DNA from: DASCQC01 sp036012865
GTDB taxonomy: Bacteria; Pseudomonadota; Gammaproteobacteria; Comchoanobacterales; Comchoanobacteraceae
NCBI GenBank assembly: GCA_036012865.1
Contig: DASCQC010000025.1
Location: 1-64,000, forward strand
Length of the DNA stretch: 64,000 nucleotides
Direction: 5' to 3'
The notes under the pieces: model-generated
The model's database searches: none
What the model saw: only the letters and a program-made list of their open reading frames with translations
What the model was told of the DNA's origin: nothing
Made by a program: the position numbers and the translations under genes
Shown: piece by piece, positions 23,887-32,689 of the stretch
How positions within the stretch are numbered: position 1 is the first letter of the stretch
How the letters are laid out: each line of letters starts with the position of its first letter

Positions 23887-24423
23887 ATGAAAAATTCACT
23901 TAGACATCAGATAAAAAATCAATTGCGCACAGTTACTTCTTCTCAAAAATTGCAAGCAGAAGCTAGGTGGTTGGATGCATTTATATCTCATTGTGGGCAT
24001 TTAGAGTCCTTTGGTTTTTATTACCCCATGAGTTATGAGCCCAATGTTCTTCCTTTAATTCAGTATTGCTGGTCTAAGTCTAAGAAGGTCTATTTGCCTG
24101 TGCTGTCATCTCAAGGGCTCGTTTGGAAGTCGTATCAAGCAGATACTGCATTAGTTCGCAGTTCTTTAGGGTTTTTGGAGCCCTTGGGCGAAGTCCATTC
24201 TTTGACCACAATGACTGCCGTCATTGTTCCTTTTTTAGGTGTTAATCAACAAGGGTTTCGATTGGGTCAAGGCAAAGGCTATTTTGATAAGACAATGTCA
24301 GCTTATAAGGGTCAAATGTTGGGGTTTGGTTATGATTTTCAAAGGGTGTCTTTTGAAGAGGATGATTGGGATATGGCTTTCACTCATTGCTTTCTCGTTC
24401 CCGTGAACTCAAAGACCTCCTAG
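23887..24423 (+). CDS. fau: 5-formyltetrahydrofolate cyclo-ligase
   Basis: The enzyme converts 5-formyl-THF to 5,10-methenyl-THF with ATP. The 178-aa length is typical. The conserved segment is FLGVNQQGFRLGQGKGYFDK near residues 118-137 with the GxGxGYYD-like loop, and SFGFYYPMSYEPNVLPLI precedes it near residue 40. It directly follows the 6S RNA and could be made from the processed ssrS-fau transcript, as in E. coli. Confidence 0.94.
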   Translation: MKNSLRHQIKNQLRTVTSSQKLQAEARWLDAFISHCGHLESFGFYYPMSYEPNVLPLIQYCWSKSKKVYLPVLSSQGLVWKSYQADTALVRSSLGFLEPLGEVHSLTTMTAVIVPFLGVNQQGFRLGQGKGYFDKTMSAYKGQMLGFGYDFQRVSFEEDDWDMAFTHCFLVPVNSKTS

Positions 24424-24630
24424 CTACAATCTTTAGATCAATAGGTTGGTAACCTACAAGTGCGTGTTACTTTTTATTCATTTATTGTGTTTATAGACCC
24501 GTGATTAGATGGTTGTTTAGGGCCCAGCATCTAAATATCTTGATCAGATGTTTTCAGTTAAGAGTGGTGATTGATTGTGAGAAGATAGCAGTTACTTGAT
24601 TCTAGTAGTTGCAATAATTTACCAAGTATT

Positions 24631-25515
24631 TCAGCGGGTTTTTGGTGAAGGTAAGTTAGCTTCTTTTTGAATGTTCTGGTTGTTGGGTGTGGTTAACTCG
24701 TTTTCAATGTCATCAAGTTGCTTAATGCTGGTTGATAGCCATGTATGTTCATCGGTGGGAACCATTCTATTTTTTTCGACTTCTTCTTGTGTCAAAAGTT
24801 TGTATTTTAAATAATGTTCAGGACTTATAAGACTTGATCTTAGGGTGTCTTTTTTAAGATTGTTTAGAGTTGCTTTTAGTTTCTGAACGTGTTTTAGAGC
24901 TATGCTGGGATTAGGGTTTGCCAGGCTGTTTTTTATTTCTTTTCTGATTTCATCGATGGCATGCCTTCTTTTGTCAATGATCTTAGTTTTTAATTGATGT
25001 TGCTCTATTACCATAGGGTATAGTTTATCCAGGGTTTTTATGTTCTTTCTAAGGTCATTGAGTTGTTTTATTTGTAGATGCATTGGGGTAAAGAGTTTAT
25101 TATCTTGACTTAATACGAGTAGATGTTGTTCTAAAAGATCTGTTAATGTGCTTAAGGGTTTTTTTGGGTTTTGTCTTAACATTATGGAGAGTCGTCTGAT
25201 TATTTGTTGGGCAGTGTTGATGTTGTTAATGGACTTGATAAAAAACGAGAGTGATTGTGTGTTTTCTTTGCTATCTGATTTTTCCTCTTGTTTAGCTTGC
25301 TCCATCAAAGCGTTCGTGAGTTCTTGATCCATTTGAACTCCAAGATATTCTTGGTATAAGTGTTCTTGATATGAATGTAAACTTTCCTGGTTTTGAAATG
25401 ATTTTTTTTTAGTCAACACTTTAAACAGCATTAGGTTAGAAAGCTTTGAAAGCCTGTAATGTTTTATATACTCGGTTGTTAGTTCAATAAGTTCTGTTTG
25501 GGTGTTATATTTCAT
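24631..25515 (-). CDS. Helical orphan protein, 294 aa
   Basis: No known family is recognised. The protein is all-helical, Lys/Leu/Gln-rich and lacks a signal peptide, which makes it similar in composition to the block at 1145-10293, but I found no shared motif strong enough to claim homology. A weak match may exist around LRQNPKKPLSTLTDLLEQHL. A CTATAAT element is found about 25-35 bases upstream of its ATG and an AAGGAATT ribosome site precedes it. It is isolated between fau and a DUF805 gene and may be another accessory or effector-like protein. Confidence 0.7.
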   Translation of the reverse strand: MKYNTQTELIELTTEYIKHYRLSKLSNLMLFKVLTKKKSFQNQESLHSYQEHLYQEYLGVQMDQELTNALMEQAKQEEKSDSKENTQSLSFFIKSINNINTAQQIIRRLSIMLRQNPKKPLSTLTDLLEQHLLVLSQDNKLFTPMHLQIKQLNDLRKNIKTLDKLYPMVIEQHQLKTKIIDKRRHAIDEIRKEIKNSLANPNPSIALKHVQKLKATLNNLKKDTLRSSLISPEHYLKYKLLTQEEVEKNRMVPTDEHTWLSTSIKQLDDIENELTTPNNQNIQKEANLPSPKTR

Positions 25516-25674
25516 GGTTAATTCCTTGTTTTATATATTATAGCATTTTTTTATATTTTTACGGTTTTCCTTAAGTTTAAATAGATATTATTAATTTATT
25601 TTTAGTTATTTATATAAAATCATCAATATTTTAAATACATGTACTATAATTTCTTATACAAACAGGAGATTGTT

Positions 25675-26031
25675 ATGAGTAATATATTTTGCGAACTTCT
25701 TTCGCCATTTAGAGGAAGGGCCTCTATCATAGGATTAGTGGTTGTTTACGGCCTGGGTTTCCTCGGTGTTTTTGTCGTGCTTTTGATAACCCTGTTAATT
25801 GAAGAGGCTATGGGGATTCCTTTCGATGAGTTGGGTTGGACTATCGTGCCAGCCGCTTTGGTTCTTATTTATTGGTTGTTTTTATTGTTGTTTACTGGGG
25901 TTAGACGCCTGCATGATACCAATCACAGCGGGTGGTATCTTTTGATTATTCCCTATGCTCTTTATTTGTTTTTTGTGGAAGGAGATAGTGGGGCTAATGA
26001 TTATGGAGACAGCCCTAGTCAAGATGAATAA
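25675..26031 (+). CDS. DUF805 family small membrane protein
   Basis: The 118-aa protein has three membrane helices (about 20-40, 50-75 and 92-105) and the family signature RRLHDTNHSGWYLLIIPYAL near residues 78-97, followed by a charged tail (GDSGANDYGDSP). DUF805 proteins are inner-membrane proteins of unknown function. The ATG at 25675 has AGGAG 7 bases upstream; the frame extends to 25639 but that start has no ribosome site. Confidence 0.9.
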   Translation: MSNIFCELLSPFRGRASIIGLVVVYGLGFLGVFVVLLITLLIEEAMGIPFDELGWTIVPAALVLIYWLFLLLFTGVRRLHDTNHSGWYLLIIPYALYLFFVEGDSGANDYGDSPSQDE

Positions 26032-26036
26032 GGGTA

Positions 26037-27458
26037 CTAGCTTTTAGATAGCCGGTTTAATAGATTGGGATTATATGCCTTTATCCATTGGAAAAAATGT
26101 GCTTGTATTTTGTTTTGAGCCTGGGGTGTTTTTCCTTCAAAGCGTAAAGTAAGGTTGTTGCTAGTATTCGAGGCTCGTATCATTCCCCAGCCATCCTCAA
26201 AGTCAACTCTTATGCCATCTAAAAGATTAGTTTTGGCCTTGGAGGGAGGAGTGCTTTGTTGGATGATACCTTCCATGATTTTGAACTTATTTTTGTCATT
26301 GACGGGTATTTTTAGTTCTTCTGAAATACAAGAGTGACTGAAAGGTTCATAAAGCTCATCAAGTGTTTGATCAGATTTAATCAGAAGCTCGCAGAGGCGG
26401 CAGGCTGCATAAATGCCGTCATCAAACCCATACCATCTATCATTAAAGAAAATGTGCCCACTCATCTCTCCTGCTAAAATGGCATGCTCTTCGATCATTT
26501 TAGCTTTAATATGTGAATGACCTGTTTTCCATAAAATGGGCTTTCCTCCAGCAGTTTTGATCGCTTCTGTTAATTGAAAGCTACACTTTAAATCATGAAT
26601 AATGGTTGATCCAGGCTTATCAGCTAAGATAGATTGACTGAACAATGCCATGATAAGGTCGGCGGGAATGATTCTCCCTTGGTTAGTCACAGCTCCTATG
26701 CGATCGCCATCGCCATCAAAGGCTACCCCTAGATCTGCTTGATGTTCAATAACAGCTTGTTGTAAATCTTTGAGGTTTTTTGCGACACTGGGATCAGGGT
26801 GATGATTAGGAAAGCTTCCATCAATTTTAGAATAAAGCTCAATAACCTCTGCTCCAAGGTGTTTAAAAAGTTTTGGTGCAATGTTGCCAGTAGCGCCATT
26901 TCCTGAGTCTATGACAATTTTTACATTTAAAGGGGTCTGAATGGATTGTTTGATCGCCTTGATGTAATCGGTTTCTATGTCTATTGTCTCGATGTTGCCT
27001 GTTGGTAAAGAGGTTGGTGCTTTAATGGATTGCATCGAGGTTCTGATATTTTGAATGCTTGAATCTCTTAGGGTGGTGTTGTTGAGTATGAGTTTTAATC
27101 CATTCTCATTAGCTGGGTTGTGTGAGCCTGTGATCATAAGTCCGTTAGGTGTTTTTAGATGTTTATTAGCAAAATAAAGGACTGGGCTGGGGACAAGCCC
27201 TATATCAATGACGTTGCATTGATTCTGTAGCAGGCCACCAATTAATGCTTTAGCTAGCGCGGGTGAACTCAGTCTCCCATCTCTTGCGATTAAAAAAGTG
27301 GATGAATCGGGTATTTTTGATAGTGCAAGGCCTAAGGTATAGAAAAAGTCTTCGTTAATGTTTTCAGGGTCAACGACTCCACGAATATCGTATGCCCTAA
27401 ATAAATTAGAGGGAGGGTTATTAGTGATATTATAGTCCCGTACTTCCAAAGCATCCAT
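26037..27458 (-). CDS. algC: Phosphomannomutase/phosphoglucomutase (AlgC-like)
   Basis: This 473-aa alpha-D-phosphohexomutase interconverts 1- and 6-phosphates of mannose and glucose, supplying GDP-mannose and UDP-glucose for surface polysaccharide. It has LFRAYDIRGV at the N-terminus, the phosphoserine loop MITGSHNPANENG (Ser102), the metal loop DGDGDRIG, the sugar loop GEMSGHIFF and the phosphate loop ASNTSNNLTLRFEG. It overlaps dut by 29 bases; the dut-algC order is also found in Pseudomonas. Distinct from GlmM encoded at 14207. Confidence 0.93.
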   Translation of the reverse strand: MDALEVRDYNITNNPPSNLFRAYDIRGVVDPENINEDFFYTLGLALSKIPDSSTFLIARDGRLSSPALAKALIGGLLQNQCNVIDIGLVPSPVLYFANKHLKTPNGLMITGSHNPANENGLKLILNNTTLRDSSIQNIRTSMQSIKAPTSLPTGNIETIDIETDYIKAIKQSIQTPLNVKIVIDSGNGATGNIAPKLFKHLGAEVIELYSKIDGSFPNHHPDPSVAKNLKDLQQAVIEHQADLGVAFDGDGDRIGAVTNQGRIIPADLIMALFSQSILADKPGSTIIHDLKCSFQLTEAIKTAGGKPILWKTGHSHIKAKMIEEHAILAGEMSGHIFFNDRWYGFDDGIYAACRLCELLIKSDQTLDELYEPFSHSCISEELKIPVNDKNKFKIMEGIIQQSTPPSKAKTNLLDGIRVDFEDGWGMIRASNTSNNLTLRFEGKTPQAQNKIQAHFFQWIKAYNPNLLNRLSKS

Positions 27459-27882
27459 CGGCTCTCTCTGTTGGTTGAAATGATGTGACAGGGTTGAGTA
27501 GGGGCTGGGAAACCCTAATGAAGATTAGCTGAGCTATTCTTGTTCCTGGAATAATGTTGATGTTTTCTTCTGATCGATTCCAGCAGGAGATTTGAATTAT
27601 GCCTTGATAGTCTGAGTCAATAAGTCCTAGGGAATTTCCAAGAATGAGTCCTTTTTTATGCCCTAGGCCAGACCTTGGTAAGATGCATGCGGCATAATGT
27701 GGGTCTTTGATGTGGAGAGCAATGCCGGAAGGAATGAGTTCAACCTCATTGGGCTTAAGCAGGAGGGCGTCTTGATTGCAGGCAATTAAGTCTAAGCCAG
27801 CAGAGCCTGTTGTGGAGAATTGAGGTAGGGGGAATTCTTGACCTAACCGGGAATCTAAGTATTGAATGTCAACGGTTTTCAT
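27430..27882 (-). CDS. dut: dUTP diphosphatase Dut
   Basis: Dut hydrolyses dUTP to dUMP, keeping uracil out of DNA and feeding thymidylate synthesis. The trimeric dUTPase motifs are present in order: GSAGLDLIA (1), LPRSGLGHKKGLIL (2), NSLGLIDSDYQGIIQI (3), GTRIAQLIF (4) and the C-terminal arm ERADGCFGSTG (5). The arm usually reads G-x-G-G-F-G; here Asp and Cys replace two residues, while Arg, Phe and the last Gly remain. The 150-aa length is normal. It starts 2 bases after the L,D-transpeptidase stop. Confidence 0.94.
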   Translation of the reverse strand: MKTVDIQYLDSRLGQEFPLPQFSTTGSAGLDLIACNQDALLLKPNEVELIPSGIALHIKDPHYAACILPRSGLGHKKGLILGNSLGLIDSDYQGIIQISCWNRSEENINIIPGTRIAQLIFIRVSQPLLNPVTSFQPTERADGCFGSTGL

Positions 27883-27884
27883 GA

Positions 27885-28793
27885 TTAATGAGCTAATGGT
27901 TGAGGGATGCCTAAGTTCTCAGTTAAGATGAGTTTAATATACTCAGGGTCGATGTGTTGAATTAATGATTTGGGTATGACTTTAATAAGGTTGTCAAAAG
28001 TAACGTGGATGTCATTAATGGTCATGTCTAAAAGCTCATCATTGGCGGTGTGCTTTAAGGGGTGATGGGATTCTAGAAAGACTTGTTGGTTGTTCATGTG
28101 AATTTTAATAGGTTTGTTAATGATGCGTACTTTTGTTCCTGTGTTAACTAGGGGGAAGAATTTTTCAATGTCTTTTGGGTAGAGGCTGAAGCAGCCAGCT
28201 GTGCTGCGTTTGCCTACGGTATCAGGACGATTGGTTCCGTGAATAAGAAAGCTGGTGTGTGAGAGTCTCATCTTATATTTTCCTAGAGGATTTTCAGGTC
28301 CTGGAGGAAGTGTTTTGGGTAAAAAATTTCCTTTTAAGGCTTCTTCTTTTCGAACGGCCTCTGGGATGTACCAGATAGGGTTTTTTTGCTTTTGAGTTAT
28401 CTTATATAAGCCTTCAGGGCTGTTCCAGCTCACTCGACCCACGCCGACTGGAAACGTAAATACTTTTTCAGCAGAGGGAAAGTAGTAAAGTCTTTTTTCA
28501 GGTAAGTTAATCACAACCTCTGGAGGGTTTCTTTTGGGGAGTATATATTGGCTGGGGACAACGACGACTGTTCCTGGGAGAATTCTTTCTGTATGGAGGG
28601 AGGGGTTGGCTGCAATTAATTCATCGAAACCGCTGTCTGTGTCCCGAGCTATTTTTTCAAGTGAGGAGGGGGTGTTAATAATAAGGCTAGAGATATCACC
28701 TACAATTGCGGTTGAATTGGTTATGGTGTATTCTCGTGCTGATATTGTAGAGCAGAGGATTAGTATAATGTAGACAGTTTTGTTGAGCTTCAT
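27885..28793 (-). CDS. L,D-transpeptidase (YkuD family) with LysM-like domain, exported
   Basis: L,D-transpeptidases form 3-3 crosslinks in peptidoglycan or attach lipoproteins to it. The 302-aa protein has a signal peptide (MKLNKTVYIILILCSTISA), a LysM-like segment at about residues 45-85 (ELIAANPSLHTERILPGTVV) and the YkuD domain with FLIHGTNRP and the catalytic Cys in RSTAGCFSLYPKDIE. Most relatives read S-x-G-C-[IV]-R after the Cys; here Phe-Ser replaces the usual Ile-Arg, which may affect activity. It overlaps the YihY-type gene by 1 base. Confidence 0.9.
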   Translation of the reverse strand: MKLNKTVYIILILCSTISAREYTITNSTAIVGDISSLIINTPSSLEKIARDTDSGFDELIAANPSLHTERILPGTVVVVPSQYILPKRNPPEVVINLPEKRLYYFPSAEKVFTFPVGVGRVSWNSPEGLYKITQKQKNPIWYIPEAVRKEEALKGNFLPKTLPPGPENPLGKYKMRLSHTSFLIHGTNRPDTVGKRSTAGCFSLYPKDIEKFFPLVNTGTKVRIINKPIKIHMNNQQVFLESHHPLKHTANDELLDMTINDIHVTFDNLIKVIPKSLIQHIDPEYIKLILTENLGIPQPLAH

Positions 28794-29611
28794 TATCTCT
28801 CTCGATTGGATTCAAATTCAGCAACTATCGTAGCACCAAATAAAATGATTAGCCACATAATTGAGATCCAAATCATCATGATGGGTATGGATGCAAAGCG
28901 TCCATATATATCCGTGTAAGTTGGGAATGCTACAATATAATAGATGAAAATATCTTTTGAAATAGCCAGGAGTGTGGCGGTTATGAGACCGCCTTTGAGG
29001 GCTGATGTTAAGAGGATTTTTTTGTTAGGAAATACTTTGAAAATAATGGAACATAGTAGGCAATTAAGAGAGAACAGAGATAATCTTTCAATGAGGTAAA
29101 GTGAAAAAGTATTGTTGTAGTGGAAGAGTATAGATAATAAGTATTTCATGAGAAAGCCTGTTAATAGAAGAAAAGGTATAATAAAAACTAGGAGGGTCGA
29201 AAATAGGGTTGCTTTTATTAATGACCGTTGTTTAGGGCAGTTGAATATATGGTTGAGTACATACTGAATTTGACTAAATAAAAGAATGTTGGTAATGAGC
29301 CAAAAAAACAGGTACGTAGGGCTCATTTTTGTCATGGCATTGGAGAATTGCTGCATGTAATGGAGGGCCTCTTTATCTCCAAAGCTAAACAAACTAAGCG
29401 CATAGCTTAACGTTTCTTTGGCCCATGCCTGAGCCCAAGGTGTTTGATATAGGATCACTATCGAGATAGCAATGAGAGGTATTAAACTGATTAAGGTGTT
29501 GAAAGCTAAGGCAGATGCGTAGACAACAATATTGTTTTTTTGAGCAACATGCACACAATTTTTAATGTGTTGATAGAGGGCCAATATTCGGCTTGTATAG
29601 AGTTTAATCAT
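28793..29611 (-). CDS. YihY/BrkB-type inner membrane protein
   Basis: The 272-aa protein has about six membrane segments and the family start pattern ASALAFNTLISLIPLIA near residues 31-47, with GRFASIPIMMIWISIMWLI and a C-terminal IVAEFES, all typical of the YihY/virulence factor BrkB family (formerly mis-annotated as RNase BN). The function in bacteria is not settled. It is the first gene of the minus-strand group YihY - L,D-transpeptidase - dut - algC. Its upstream region is shared with the divergent rpsB promoter. Confidence 0.88.
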   Translation of the reverse strand: MIKLYTSRILALYQHIKNCVHVAQKNNIVVYASALAFNTLISLIPLIAISIVILYQTPWAQAWAKETLSYALSLFSFGDKEALHYMQQFSNAMTKMSPTYLFFWLITNILLFSQIQYVLNHIFNCPKQRSLIKATLFSTLLVFIIPFLLLTGFLMKYLLSILFHYNNTFSLYLIERLSLFSLNCLLCSIIFKVFPNKKILLTSALKGGLITATLLAISKDIFIYYIVAFPTYTDIYGRFASIPIMMIWISIMWLIILFGATIVAEFESNRER

Positions 29612-29864
29612 AGGGGTATTCTAGTCTTAATTTGAATATCTGTAAAGATGAATTGACGTTGATTTAAAGGGTGTATGTTGACGATGGAAAGAGGTTATGA
29701 ATTGTATCTTGGGGGGTGTTTATGCGAGTTCGCGGGGTTGAAGGTGCTGCGTTAGTTAAATAAGTTAATTGAGCTGCCCTCCAGATATTGGAATAAAGCT
29801 TTTCTTCGTCTTAGCGAGAGCGTTCTTAAAGCGTAGTAATTTTATATTTTGTCATTGTTAATTG
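29612..29864. other. Intergenic region without recognised gene
   Basis: Together with the rpsB promoter and leader this completes a 385-base gap between two divergent genes. I see no open frame with a ribosome site and no tRNA or known RNA here. The stretch near 29805-29835 (cttcgtcttagcgagagcg) has local inverted symmetry, but no terminator-like T run follows. Confidence 0.4.
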
Positions 29865-29892
29865 TTGATATTTTTAGTTCTTGTGTTATAAT
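29865..29892 (+). promoter_or_regulatory. rpsB-tsf promoter
   Basis: TTGATA (29865-29870) and a perfect TATAAT (29887-29892) are separated by 16 bases. Transcription would begin near 29899, giving a ~100-base leader before rpsB. Confidence 0.8.
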
Positions 29893-29899
29893 CTTTCAA

Positions 29900-29996
29900 A
29901 TTTCGCACACGTTGTGTTTCTTACCGGGGTGCCCTTATAAGGGGTCGGTAAGTTAAGCGCGTGGAGGATTAACCCTAAATTTGGAGTACTTTTAGA
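29900..29996 (+). promoter_or_regulatory. rpsB 5' leader, likely S2-responsive
   Basis: The leader folds into a strong hairpin: CTTACCG (29920-29926) pairs with CGGTAAG (29946-29952), with an inner CCC/GGG stem around TTATAA (29932-29943). Gammaproteobacterial rpsB leaders are known to be bound by ribosomal protein S2 for autogenous control; the position and length fit that leader. GGAG at 29983-29986 is the ribosome site, 10 bases from the start. Confidence 0.6.
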
Positions 29997-31031
29997 ATGT
30001 CTACTATTGAATCAATGTTAGCGGCCGGTGTTCATTTTGGCCATAAAACTCGTTTTTGGAACCCTGAAATGTCACCCTATATTTTTGGCACTCGCCAGAA
30101 TATGCACATTTTTGATCTTCGTATTACCGCCAATTATTTTGAAAAAGCCCTAACCTATGTTGAAGGTGTTGTGGGTGCTAGAGGGACTATTTTGTTTGTT
30201 GGAACTAAGCGGCAAGCTCAGGATAGTCTGGTTTCGACAGCCACTAAATGCGGCATGCCTTATGTTAATAAGCGTTGGTTGGGCGGTATGCTTACTAATT
30301 TTAAAACAATTAAACTATCCATTGATAGATTGAAACGATTGAGTGAAGAGTTGAAGACATCAGATTTAAGTGCTTTGAAGAAAAAAGAACGATTAACGAT
30401 GGTGCGTGAGCATAGGAAACTTGAAGATAGTTTGGGCGGAGTTCAAAACATGATTAACTTGCCTGATGCAGTCTTTGTTGTTGATGTATTACAAGAGCGC
30501 ATTGCTGTGAAAGAAGCTAATAAATTAGGGATTCCCGTGATTGCAGTGGTTGATAGTAATGCTTCTCCTGAAGGGGTTGATTATATTATTCCTGGTAATG
30601 ATGATGCTATTAGAGCCATTGAATATTATCTTGAGCAGATACAAACAGTGGTGCTGAATGCGAAGGTTAATTTAGCTCCTGAACCAGAGCCTAAAGTTAA
30701 AGTTACAACGATACGAGAGGGTGGTGGTAGCAAAGCCAAAGATGAATCAAAGACAAAAGAATCGGTCTCTGATGCTAAGAAAGAAGAACCAGCTAAACCT
30801 AAGAAAAAGATTATCACCTTGAAAAGTCTTGATGTGGTAGATAGCAGTTCTCAGCCTTCTACTGCTAAAAAGGAGTCTAAAGCCAAAACAATTAAGGCTG
30901 ATAAACCAGCTGCCAAGGCTAAGGCAACAGCGAAGGCTAAAACACCTAAAGTTGCGGCCACTAAGGCCCCAGCAAAGAAAGTTGCTAAGAAGGGTACGGT
31001 TAAACCTAAGATTGAGGGTACTTTATCTTAA
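29997..31031 (+). CDS. rpsB: 30S ribosomal protein S2 with long basic C-terminal extension
   Basis: The first ~225 residues are a normal S2: SMLAAGVHFGHKTRFWNP at the start, NKRWLGGMLTNFKTI near 91-105 and VIAVVDSNASPEGVDYIIPG at 181-200. E. coli S2 is 241 aa; this one is 344. The extra ~119 residues are Lys/Ala/Pro-rich, ending with histone-H1-like AKAKATAKAKTPKVAATKAP and PAKKVAKKG motifs. Such tails could bind RNA or DNA or be a lineage trait. The gene has its own promoter and leader and starts the translation/envelope cluster. Confidence 0.97.
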   Translation: MSTIESMLAAGVHFGHKTRFWNPEMSPYIFGTRQNMHIFDLRITANYFEKALTYVEGVVGARGTILFVGTKRQAQDSLVSTATKCGMPYVNKRWLGGMLTNFKTIKLSIDRLKRLSEELKTSDLSALKKKERLTMVREHRKLEDSLGGVQNMINLPDAVFVVDVLQERIAVKEANKLGIPVIAVVDSNASPEGVDYIIPGNDDAIRAIEYYLEQIQTVVLNAKVNLAPEPEPKVKVTTIREGGGSKAKDESKTKESVSDAKKEEPAKPKKKIITLKSLDVVDSSSQPSTAKKESKAKTIKADKPAAKAKATAKAKTPKVAATKAPAKKVAKKGTVKPKIEGTLS

Positions 31032-31076
31032 GTAGTATGCGTTTGTTTTTAAGGTACAACGATAATGGAGAATGTG

Positions 31077-31958
31077 ATGGTAAAAGTTGATATGGGTCTT
31101 GTTAAAGAGCTTAGGCGGCTTACGGATACGGGTTTTAAGGATTGTAAGAATGCTTTAGAAGAGGCCGGTGGAGATCTTGATAAAGCTTTAGATGTTATTC
31201 ATAAGGCAGGTTTGGCTAAAGCAGATCGTAAAAGCTCTAGAATAGCCGCAGATGGGCAGATTTTTTATGCAGGTATGGACGGTTGTGGTGTTTTAGTAGA
31301 AGTGAATTCTGAAACAGATTTTGCTGCTAAAGGAGAGCATTTTATTAAGTTTGGACAAGTGCTAGCCCAACTTTGTTGCGACTCACAATGCTTTGATGTG
31401 GAATCTCTTAAAGAGTTAACATACCCAGGATCAGATTATACTGTGGATGAAACTCGGAAATCTTTGGTAGGAGTTTTGGGTGAAAATATTCAAATTAGAC
31501 GCATTGGTCATTTACAGACAGATCATGGGCTAGTGGCTAGTTATCAACACGGTGTTAAGATTGGTGTCTTAATTCAGGTGAGTAAGAATCATGAGGTTGC
31601 TAAGGACTTAGCCATGCATATAGCAGCTATGAACCCATTAAATAATAAACCTGAAGACCTTCCTGATGCGGTGGTAGAGAAAGAAAGAGCCCTGTTTTTA
31701 GAGCAGACAATTGCACTGGGCAAGCCGAAGGAAATTGCTGAAAAGATTGTTGCGGGTAAGTTGCAAAAGTATTTAGATGAAATTACTTTGCAGGGACAGG
31801 CTTTTGTTAAAGAGCCCAAGATAAAAGTAAGAGACTATTTAAAAGATCATGGTGTTGAGGTTGTTGACTTTGTTCGTTTTGAACTGGGTGAGGGCATTGA
31901 AAAGCCTACCACAGACTTCGCTCAAGAAGTTAAAGATCAGCTAGACTCTAACTCATGA
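31077..31958 (+). CDS. tsf: Elongation factor Ts
   Basis: EF-Ts recycles EF-Tu-GDP to EF-Tu-GTP. The N-terminal UBA-like domain LVKELRRLTDTGFKDCKNAL and the core signature EVNSETDFAAKGEHF are present; total length about 293 aa matches the family. The ATG at 31077 has GGAG 6 bases upstream and gives MVKVDMGLVKEL, close to the usual MAxITAxxVKEL start; an in-frame ATG at 31065 with AAGG upstream is the alternative. The stop overlaps pyrH by 4 bases. Confidence 0.97.
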   Translation: MVKVDMGLVKELRRLTDTGFKDCKNALEEAGGDLDKALDVIHKAGLAKADRKSSRIAADGQIFYAGMDGCGVLVEVNSETDFAAKGEHFIKFGQVLAQLCCDSQCFDVESLKELTYPGSDYTVDETRKSLVGVLGENIQIRRIGHLQTDHGLVASYQHGVKIGVLIQVSKNHEVAKDLAMHIAAMNPLNNKPEDLPDAVVEKERALFLEQTIALGKPKEIAEKIVAGKLQKYLDEITLQGQAFVKEPKIKVRDYLKDHGVEVVDFVRFELGEGIEKPTTDFAQEVKDQLDSNS

Positions 31959-32689
31959 AGTCACCAATTTATAAGAGGATTTTATTAAAATTAAGTGGAG
32001 AAGCTTTAAGAGGAAGCACTCCGTTTGGTATTGACCCTCAGGTTTTAAAGACTTTTTCAGATGAATTGTTTGCGATCTATTCTCTGGGTGTTCAAGTCGG
32101 GATTGTGATTGGTGGCGGCAATTTATTTCGAGGAAAGTCTCTTTCTCAATACGGTCTTTGTAGAGTTTCTTCTGATTATATGGGAATGTTAGCTACGGTG
32201 ATGAATTCACTAGCCATGAGAGATGTTTTTGAGCGTAATGGATTGCCAACAAGAGTTATGTCGGCTATACCCATGAGTGGGGTTGTGGATCATTATGATC
32301 GACGTAAAGCGATTCACCACCTTGAAAAAGGAAGGGTTGTTGTTTTTGCCGCAGGAACAGGAAATCCATTGGTTACCACTGATTCAGCAGCAAGCCTTAG
32401 AGCTATTGAAATTGATGCGGATGTATTATTAAAGGCTACTCAAGTTGATGGTATTTATGAAGATGACCCAAGAACTAATCCTGAAGCTAAGAAATATCAT
32501 CATATATCTTTTGATGAGGTTTTGGATAAAGAGCTGGGCGTTATGGATTTATCTGCATTTTGTCAATGCCGAGATCATCGTTTAAAAGTTAGGGTTTTTA
32601 ATATTCATAGGCAACATGCATTAACAAGGATTGTCAATGGAGAGGATGAAGGTACATTAGTGGACACAGAAGGAGGTAAGCATGATTGA
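31955..32689 (+). CDS. pyrH: UMP kinase PyrH
   Basis: The enzyme phosphorylates UMP to UDP. The 244-aa protein has the amino-acid-kinase fold with LLKLSGEALRG near the N-terminus, IVIGGGNLFRGKSL, FAAGTGNPLVTTDSAA and LLKATQVDGIYEDDP. It starts with ATGA overlap after tsf and its end overlaps frr by 8 bases, as expected in the tsf-pyrH-frr operon. Confidence 0.97.
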   Translation: MKSPIYKRILLKLSGEALRGSTPFGIDPQVLKTFSDELFAIYSLGVQVGIVIGGGNLFRGKSLSQYGLCRVSSDYMGMLATVMNSLAMRDVFERNGLPTRVMSAIPMSGVVDHYDRRKAIHHLEKGRVVVFAAGTGNPLVTTDSAASLRAIEIDADVLLKATQVDGIYEDDPRTNPEAKKYHHISFDEVLDKELGVMDLSAFCQCRDHRLKVRVFNIHRQHALTRIVNGEDEGTLVDTEGGKHD

